Shown here: positions 57,516 through 64,000 of the stretch, in pieces | Layout: the number at the start of each line of letters is the position of its first letter | Position numbering within the stretch: the first letter of the stretch is position 1 | DNA from: Liquidambar formosana | Taxonomy: Eukaryota > Streptophyta > Magnoliopsida > Saxifragales > Altingiaceae | Length of the DNA: 64,000 nt | Reading direction: 5' to 3' | NCBI GenBank assembly: GCA_039720395.1 | Contig: CM077822.1 | Span: 20,109,267 to 20,173,266, forward strand | Notes under the pieces: model-generated | The model's input: the letters and a program-made list of their open reading frames with translations, nothing else | Told to the model about the DNA's origin: nothing | Database searches by the model: none | Translations under genes and position numbers: made by a program

Positions 57516-58378
57516 CGCTAGAAAAGGCTTGCGTAGCATTGGTATGGACTACCCAAAAACTCCGTCATTACATGATGTCTTTCGAAGTCCTGTTGATAAG
57601 TCGATTGGATCCTTTGAAGTATTTGCTAGAAAAACCAGTCCTATCGTACAGGACCGCTCGTTGGTCGCTTCTCCTCAATGAGTTCGACATAAAGTACCTG
57701 GCGCAGAAGTCCATTAAAGGAAGTGTCATTGCAGACCATTTGGCAAGTTGCCCCGTGTCATCATCAACCCAATTCAATGACGAGTTCCCCGACGAAGATA
57801 TCCTAGAAATCAAGAAGAAGGTTTGGAAAGTCTACTTCGACGGAGCTGCAAACAGAAGAGGTTATGGCATAGGAGTGCTACTAGTCTTGCCCGAGGAAGC
57901 CTTCACGCTTTTAGCAGTCAAATTGGGGTTCGAAGCCACCAACAACATAGCAGAGTATGAGGCCTGCATCCTAGCATTGGAAGCTGCGTTAGAGCTGGGA
58001 ATAAAAGAACTAGAAGTGTTCGGAGATTCAGCATTGATCATCTGTCAGATAAAAGGGGAGTGGAAAACTCGCGATGAGAAGCTGCTACCCTATCATGCCT
58101 ATTTGGAAGCACTGACTAAAGAGTTCGCGGAGATCGAGTTCAATTACCTGTCGAGAAACAAGAATCAGTTTGCTGATGCCTTAGCGACTCTAGCTTCAAT
58201 GGTGGAGATACTAGAAGGAGGAAGCGTGAAACCGCTCGTGATCGAATGCAGAGAGAAACCCGTTTATTGCTGTTCCATCCGAGAAGGGGAGATAACAGAT
58301 AACCACCCTTGGTTTTATGACATAAGAAGGCTCATCGAGGAAAAGGAATATCCGGAAGAAGCATCTCGCGTGGATAGG
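57516..58378 (+). pseudogene. Element C RNase H and second RNase H
   Basis: Open from the RNase H block LRHYMMSFEVLLISRLDPLK through the second RNase H (VYFDGAANRRG, NIAEYEA, VFGDSAL, NQFADAL) to ASRVDR, where the solo LTR is inserted. Codons read beyond 58378 belong to the LTR. Confidence 0.9.
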
Positions 58379-60978
58379 TGTCACACCCCATTTTTGCACC
58401 ACCTTACTAGGGCTCATCATTCCATGCATGTTTTTGTTTTGTTTTTGAGTCTAGTCACTTGCATTAGTTTTCTAGAGTCACAAGGACAATGGATATGAAT
58501 TTTGGTTCAAATTGGAGTTGATCTTGAGGGATAATAAGAGCTTTTGTGACTTGAGGGGCATAATTGTCTTTTAAGTCCCAAACTTTTCATTTGACCTTGG
58601 AATGATCTCCAAATTGTCAATTGGAGTTCATATGGATGCATATGAGGTATTAAGTCCCGTGGCCCTGATGATGAGTTTAGTGTGGTTATTTACGGATTAT
58701 CCTTGAAGAATTAGTGCGAATCACAGCATGAGATTTTTGGTTAAAATGAAAAGAAAATTATTTTATTAAATTAGCCATTTTTATCATGACACTAACACGT
58801 GTACGTATGTGATGAGTGTGTGTACGCACATACGATACATGTGCATGCGTGTTAGCGGTCAGTCTCCCAATTTTTATAAAAGACAATTTCCTTTTCCTAT
58901 TCAGATTAGAAGTCTTTTATCATTATAAAATACCTTTTGATTATTCTCCAAGGAAACCTAGTCCAGGAAGGAAAGGGAAACTCTAGATTTCAGCTATAAA
59001 TACTCTCTTAATGTCTTTAAACAAGGGGGAGGAGAAGAGGGTTTGGAGGGAGTGAAATTCGTCATAATTCAGCAGCAGATTTTCTGAAAACCAGCAGTCG
59101 TATTTTAATCATAATTTTTTCATCCGAAGTCAGAATTTGATGCAATTGGTCTTGTTAGAAAGATAATTCAATTCTCTACAACTTTGTATTTCACAAGCTT
59201 TGTCCAAATCCAACGTTTTCATACCCAAAAACGCGATTGACGTTGCTGCTGCTGCAAAGTGACGAAAATCACTTTTCTTTTCTCTTGTTCTCTTTTTGTT
59301 TTCTATTTCTTTTCAAAGTTGAGTGAGTTTTGATCTCTTTGCTGTGATACCACTTTGACAAAGAGGAGGATTCGTGTTGGTTTGATTCACTCTAAAGACC
59401 TGAGGAGCCACGAACAATTATAAACACAAAGGAAGGCCCTTCCTAAGGTATTCTCCTTCTCTATTCAAGCTTAAACTAGGTTTTCATATGGGTTAGGCTT
59501 ATTGCATGTTAAAGGTAACTTTTTTATCATGTATTAACACTCTAGCTAGTTAATATACATGGAATATCTATTTTTTATCTACTGTTTAGCATGCTTTAGG
59601 GTTGTCCTTTAGGTTTTTAATGCATAGTTATGATTCTTGTGCTCCTGTTTGTCCTTGTGCTAGGATTAGTGTCATTGCATGTTAGAGTTAGGATTTTCAT
59701 CATGTTATATTGCTTTAGTTAGTTAATATGCATGATTTAATTTCTGTTTAGTTTGGTTTTAGCATGATTAAAGTATGTTTTGTATATTTTTAAGCATATT
59801 TGTGAGTTTAGGGTTTTAGAGTCATTGTTTTGTGTTTGTTTTCATATAGCATGATAAAGTAGACTTTTTTATTTGGTTTTTCTTCGTGTTTGCTGTATAT
59901 GTTTTTCATATGGAGTAAACATGATAGTTTTGCATGCATGTTAGTATGTTTTAGGGTTTTTATGCATGATATGGTTCTAGGAATATGTTAGGACTTATTA
60001 TTGTTCGCTGTTTTTGCTATTGGTATGCTTAGTGGATGATTTTAGGTCATAATACTATTCTGTCCAAATTTGCATGTTAGTGTTTTTGCATGGTTTTGAG
60101 CACTTGTAAGGGTGCAAATAGGTGTGGTATTTGTCCTATGGCAAATAGGGCTGCTTATGTCTGAAATGGCTAATGTTTGGAGTAATTGCGCTCAGGTAAG
60201 TGGGTGTGAAGGTGCCCCAATTCACCTTTCTTCCTTATCCCTTCTCTTCTCCCTATTTAGGGTTAATTTTTAATATGATCCTATGGTTTAATTAGAGGTT
60301 TCCTTCATAAACAAAATTCTGGTTTTTATTAAGGTTTCCATTTTGTGGATTTCTTTCCTAAAATCAAACTTTCTATCAATTCTCTTTTGATCAAATAAGG
60401 AAACCTAGGGTTTTTACCATAGGTTTGTATTAGGATTTAACCTTAGTTCTAATCGAACTACGTGGACTTTGATCCATGTATTTCGTTGCATGGTACGTAG
60501 GCGCTCTTCGTGAGGCTCAAGTCCGTTCTAGGATCCAAGCATCCTAGGTTTATTTTTGTTTTCTTTTCTTCTTTTTCTTTTTCTGTTTTTATGTGCTTAT
60601 TATGCATGGATGGATGAATGAAATATATGATATGCATGCAATTCTTGTGATGATATACTTGCTGATTTTTGTATGGAAAGATCTTGATTTAGCCCAAATG
60701 AACTGAGAGACCGAAAGGGTGACATGGGTGCCTATAGGCTTTGCCTAGAACCTTCCCATGTCATAACTTAGCCTCCGAATCCCCGATTTCTTTGGTTTTC
60801 AAAAGATTGGTTTTTGCCTTTCCTTTTTTATGGAGTCATTCAAATTGTTTTCCTAAAACAAACTATTTTTAGGGTTTTCCTTGTTTCCTTTAAAAAATAA
60901 GGTGGCGACTCCTTTCCTTTTTCTTTTTCAAACCCATTTTCTTTCAATCCCTTGTGGGCCCAATTTCCGGGGTTCACA
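58379..60978 (+). mobile_element. Family 1 solo LTR in pol of C
   Basis: 2600 bp, TGTCACACC ... GGGTTCACA, with target duplication ATAGG (58374-58378 and 60979-60983). Very close to the LTRs of A and B but in the opposite orientation. TATA box at 58995-59002. Confidence 0.95.
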
Positions 60979-60983
60979 ATAGG

Positions 60984-62159
60984 CGAACACTGAGAAGATT
61001 GGCAAGCCATTATGTGGTATGTGGAGGAAAACTATATCGGAGATCTTACGACGGAATCCACTTGCTGTGTGTCACGGAGGAAGAAGCCAGGAAACTCATC
61101 GAAGAAATCCATGAAGGAGTGGGGGCTCCGCATATGAATGGATACATGTTGGCTAAGAAGATCATGAGACTAGGGTATTATTGGTCTACAATGGAAAGGG
61201 ATTGCTATGCCCACGTCAAGAAGTGCCATAAGTGTCAACTCTTCGCCAATGGACAACACTTGCCCTCCATGCCCCTAACAAGCATGTCAACTCCGTGGCC
61301 GTTTGCAGTATGGGGAATAGATATCATCGGACAGATTAAGCCGAAAGCATCCAATCGTCATGAATACATCTTGGTAGCCATCGATTACTTTACCAAATGG
61401 GTGGAAGCAGCTTCCTTCAAAATTTTGAATGCCAAAAAGGTGGCGCAGTTCATACAGCTCAACATTATCTACTGATATGGGGTACCGCATGAGGTCATTT
61501 CAGATAACGGTCAGCATTTCCAGAAGGAGACCAAAGAACTCTTGCAGAAGTACAAGATCGTTCACCACTTGTCGTCCCCGTATCGCCCACAGACAAACGA
61601 CGCAGTGGAAGCCGCCAACAAGAACATCAAGAAGATACTACAGAAAACGGCTGACACGTACACTGATTGGCATGAGAAACTACCATTGGCATTATGGGGG
61701 TACAGAACGTCAGTCAGATCATCGACAGGGGCTACGCCATATGCTCTAGTGTATGGGATGGAGGCTGTTCTACCAGTAGAATTAGAAGTTCCTTCGTTAA
61801 GGGTTGCTGTGGAAAGTCAGCTGGCAGAGGTGGACTGGATCAAAGGTCATTATGACGAGTTGGCATTGCTAGATAAAAGGCGATTGAGGGCTCTCTACCA
61901 TGTGCAAGGGTACCAGAGAAGAGTCGCAAGGGCGTTCAACAAACATGTCAAAGACAGAGGCTTGAAGAAAGGGGATTTAGTATTGAAAGAGATCCGAGCT
62001 CCAATTTTCGATCCACGAGGAAAGTTCAAACCGAGTTGGGGTGGACCGTACGTCATCAAGGAGATATTGCCAGCAGGGGCTGTTCGACTTATGGATTTTG
62101 ATGGGATCGAGTTCGCTCGTCCTACCAATTTGGATCAATTAAAGAAGTATTATGTATAA
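60984..62159 (+). pseudogene. Element C integrase
   Basis: It resumes after the solo LTR at RTLRRLASHYV. Zinc region HEGVGAPH and KKCHKCQ; core residues in WGIDIIG, VISDNGQHF and DAVEAANK (Gly-Ala-Val changed to Asp-Ala-Val before the Glu); GPY block WGGPYVIKE. TGA at 61473-61475 replaces an arginine codon between the first and second catalytic Asp. No frameshift in this part. Confidence 0.9.
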
Positions 62160-62235
62160 AGCCTGCTAGGTTGAAAACCTGTAAAGGCGGCCTAGGCAAA
62201 AGTTAAGGCATTTGAACTACGAGGACCTGATTCCC

Positions 62236-62290
62236 CAAAAGAAAAAAAGAAAAAAAAAAAGGAAAAAAGAAAAAAAAAGAAAAAGAAAAC
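62236..62290. repeat. A/G-rich tract (C)
   Basis: The purine-rich counterpart of the T tracts in A and B, between the convergent ORF ends. Confidence 0.8.
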
Positions 62291-62472
62291 GGGGATACGT
62301 AGGCAGCCCATAAAGTTAATTTGGGTGCAGTCCAAATAACACAATCACAACAAAATCTCAAAAGTAAATTATTATTGGCAATTCATTTGAAACTAATTGT
62401 TTGACATAACAATTTATTGGTGTTAAGTAAAAGAACTATCGACATGCCATAGATATTCTATTCCTTGAGTTT

Positions 62473-63759
62473 TTAAGTCCTCTTGAGTTTCTTCAGAGTC
62501 ATTTTGTTTGTCTTCTGCCTTTCTCTATCAAGTCTTCTTTTCTTTCGCAAGTCATGGCCGTGGGATGCCTCCACTGCTTCAAGAATGTCTTCTCTGCAAA
62601 GTCCAAGTCTCGTGTCCTTGATAAGGTCATAAATTCTTTCTCGGCGAGAAGTCTCCCTTTCGCCCAAATCATCCTTCAACCATTGCTTGTATTCTTTACT
62701 CATCTCGAAAGGTCCTTCAGTGTTGGCAATCCGAGTCAATTTCAGGTCTGTAGGCCAGCAAGTCCTCGCCCACTTGATTATGGTAGGACCAACAGGTTCC
62801 ACAGAGCAACAAGGTCCTGTTAAGGACAGTATGGTTTGCATGGCGCCCATTTGGCGAAGAATTCTCGAAGTCTAATAGAAGGAAGTCGACCTCAGTCCTA
62901 TGAGCTTAACAAAAGCACACCCCGAGGTTCAAAAAAGTACATGCTCTTTACACCCCCATGTGAAGACGTACCATTTGATGTTTCGCCACGATAATGTGTG
63001 GAAGTAACCCAACCAATCTCGTAAAGAGAATGGCCCAGGGAGTTCAACTCGGCGTAGTCAGAAGTGCTGGGGCTTGTATGGATTGATAGTGATGGGAGAT
63101 AGAAAGTTCAAGCGCTCGAGCAGCCACATTTGCAGTAAAAAGGGGCTACCTTCTAAAGGCGCTTTGGGGTTGCCATGAACCCTATCTAAACCATTCAAGG
63201 TTTCAACTAATACCAAGGGAATGATGTTATGTCGCTTGAGAAGAGGGGCAACCAACTCACATATTTGAACAGGGGCTTGAAGAGTGCCGGTGGAGATGAG
63301 AAAGCGACCAATTAAACAGAAAGCGAGTGCACGCTGAATTTGAAGGGTAAAAGTCAGAGTACCTTCGCTATCATGAGCCAAGAATGAGGTTGCTAACTTC
63401 ATTAAGTCCACCATATGATCCTTGACGAAGATCGTTGCGTCCCTTTGAGGAGTGCCAAGAAAATCCAAGAAGGAAGCAAGGTAATCAGAGCGAGGTGTAG
63501 GAAGAATGAATGGCCCTGCGGGCGAAACTCCAAATAAAGCACAGAAGTCCTCCATGGTTGGGCATAATTCTTCATAATTGAATCGAAAGACATGGAGTTG
63601 GGGATCCCAAAAATATGTAGCAGCAGTGAGAAGAGTCGTCTCGAGCTTCATGTGCCTTATAGAGAGCAACGGTTCCAAGCCGAAGCTCCTAAACTCAGTT
63701 TTGTCTTTGGCAGCCATGACTGCCAAAAACCCTCTTAAGAGCCCATCCAAGGCTTCCAT
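62473..63759 (-). pseudogene. Antisense additional ORF of element C (three nonsense codons, no indels)
   Basis: Homologous to the intact ORF in B and exactly the same length, 428 codons. The start MEALDGLLRGFLAVMAAKDK is set by the ATG 55 bp after the TATA box, although the frame is open further upstream. In-frame stops lie at 63058-63060, 62929-62931 and 62872-62874. Conserved blocks include TAATYFWDPQLHVFRFNYEE and MEDFCALFGVSPAGPFILP, and the basic tail KKRRLDRERQKTNK. It is clearly more diverged from A and B than they are from each other. Confidence 0.82.
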
Positions 63760-63806
63760 AATTGTTTTCAATAAAAATAGGTGAGTTAGAAGGCTCCCCT
63801 CATGTG

Positions 63807-63814
63807 TTTTTATA
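63807..63814 (-). promoter_or_regulatory. Candidate TATA box of the antisense ORF (C)
   Basis: TATAAAAA on the minus strand, 55 bp before the ATG. The upstream flank (TTTGTGACCCTTTTCC) is conserved with A and B. Confidence 0.65.
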
Positions 63815-63900
63815 GGAAAAGGGTCACAAATTCGAGTCCTAGAAGGAGTAGAACTGTCAAAATAGAAAAATTCCTGAAAAATCGCGAAAAAGCGCGTCGA

Positions 63901-63938
63901 CCTCGGGTAACCGTCCGGGGCCAAATGGTCACCCAAGG
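63901..63938 (-). promoter_or_regulatory. GC-rich inverted repeat upstream of antisense ORF (C)
   Basis: Arms CCTCGGGTAACC (63901-63912) and GGTCACCCAAGG (63927-63938) pair at 10 of 12 positions, 87 bp from the TATA box. The core is shorter than in A and B but the arms and spacing are kept. Confidence 0.6.
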
Positions 63939-64000
63939 CCTCCGCCTTGTTTTGCCTTGTTTCGCCCGGTTTTGCCTATTTTCACGTTCGGATGGCCTTT

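Larger units (their letters stand above)
26212..64000 (+). mobile_element. Tat/Ogre-like element C, the outermost host element (interrupted)
   Basis: Plus-strand pieces at 26212-26340, 43181-44832, 54520-58378 and 60979-64000 join in order as gag, protease, G-patch, intron, RT, RNase H, second RNase H, integrase and antisense ORF. It carries D, B, a copia element and a solo LTR. It has four CGA-to-TGA nonsense changes, indels and a deletion in the gag-pro to pol region, consistent with being the oldest layer. Both ends are outside the window. Confidence 0.92.

Overview
This is a plant nuclear window with no recognisable host gene. It is a nest of LTR retrotransposons. The evidence for a plant is the Ty3/gypsy Tat/Ogre-type polyprotein with two RNase H domains, tRNA-Arg-like and tRNA-iMet primer sites, a Ty1/copia element with plant-type pol remnants, and frequent CGA-to-TGA decay typical of methylated plant repeats. 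The species cannot be told from the sequence. I call the main Tat-like family 'family 1' (copies A, B and C) and a second, related family 'D'.

Nesting, oldest first. Copy C (plus strand) is the matrix, seen in pieces at 26212-26340, 43181-44832, 54520-58378 and 60979-64000. D (minus strand, seen as 19120-26211) sits in C's gag. Copy A (minus strand, about 1-19119, its 3' LTR cut by the window edge) sits in D. Copy B (minus strand, 26341-43180, complete) sits in C's gag with a CCAGG target duplication, only 124 bp from D. A complete copia element (44833-54519, duplication AGTCC) sits in C's gag-pro. Three solo LTRs with intact 5-bp duplications lie in A's pol (7525-10445, ATAGT), in A's 5' LTR (15330-17033, GATCA, copia) and in C's pol (58379-60978, ATAGG).

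Family 1 layout in element sense: a 2.6-kb LTR; a tRNA-Arg-like primer site; a leader of about 0.8 kb; gag with two CCHC/CHHC-like knuckles; retropepsin; a G-patch-like segment; a predicted intron of about 170 bp that joins gag-pro to pol in frame; RT, RNase H, a second (Tat-type) RNase H, and integrase; a purine tract; an antisense 428-codon ORF with its own TATA box and a GC-rich inverted repeat; then an array of 29-36 short hairpins; then the 3' LTR. Gag-pol is broken in every copy. The antisense ORF is fully open in B and free of indels in all three.

The signals most worth following are: the hairpin array, whose arms change together; the conserved antisense promoter module, also found upstream of a TATA box in a diverged LTR; the phase-conserved intron; and the copia element, whose LTRs differ at only two positions although its inside has no coding capacity, so it was probably moved in trans very recently.
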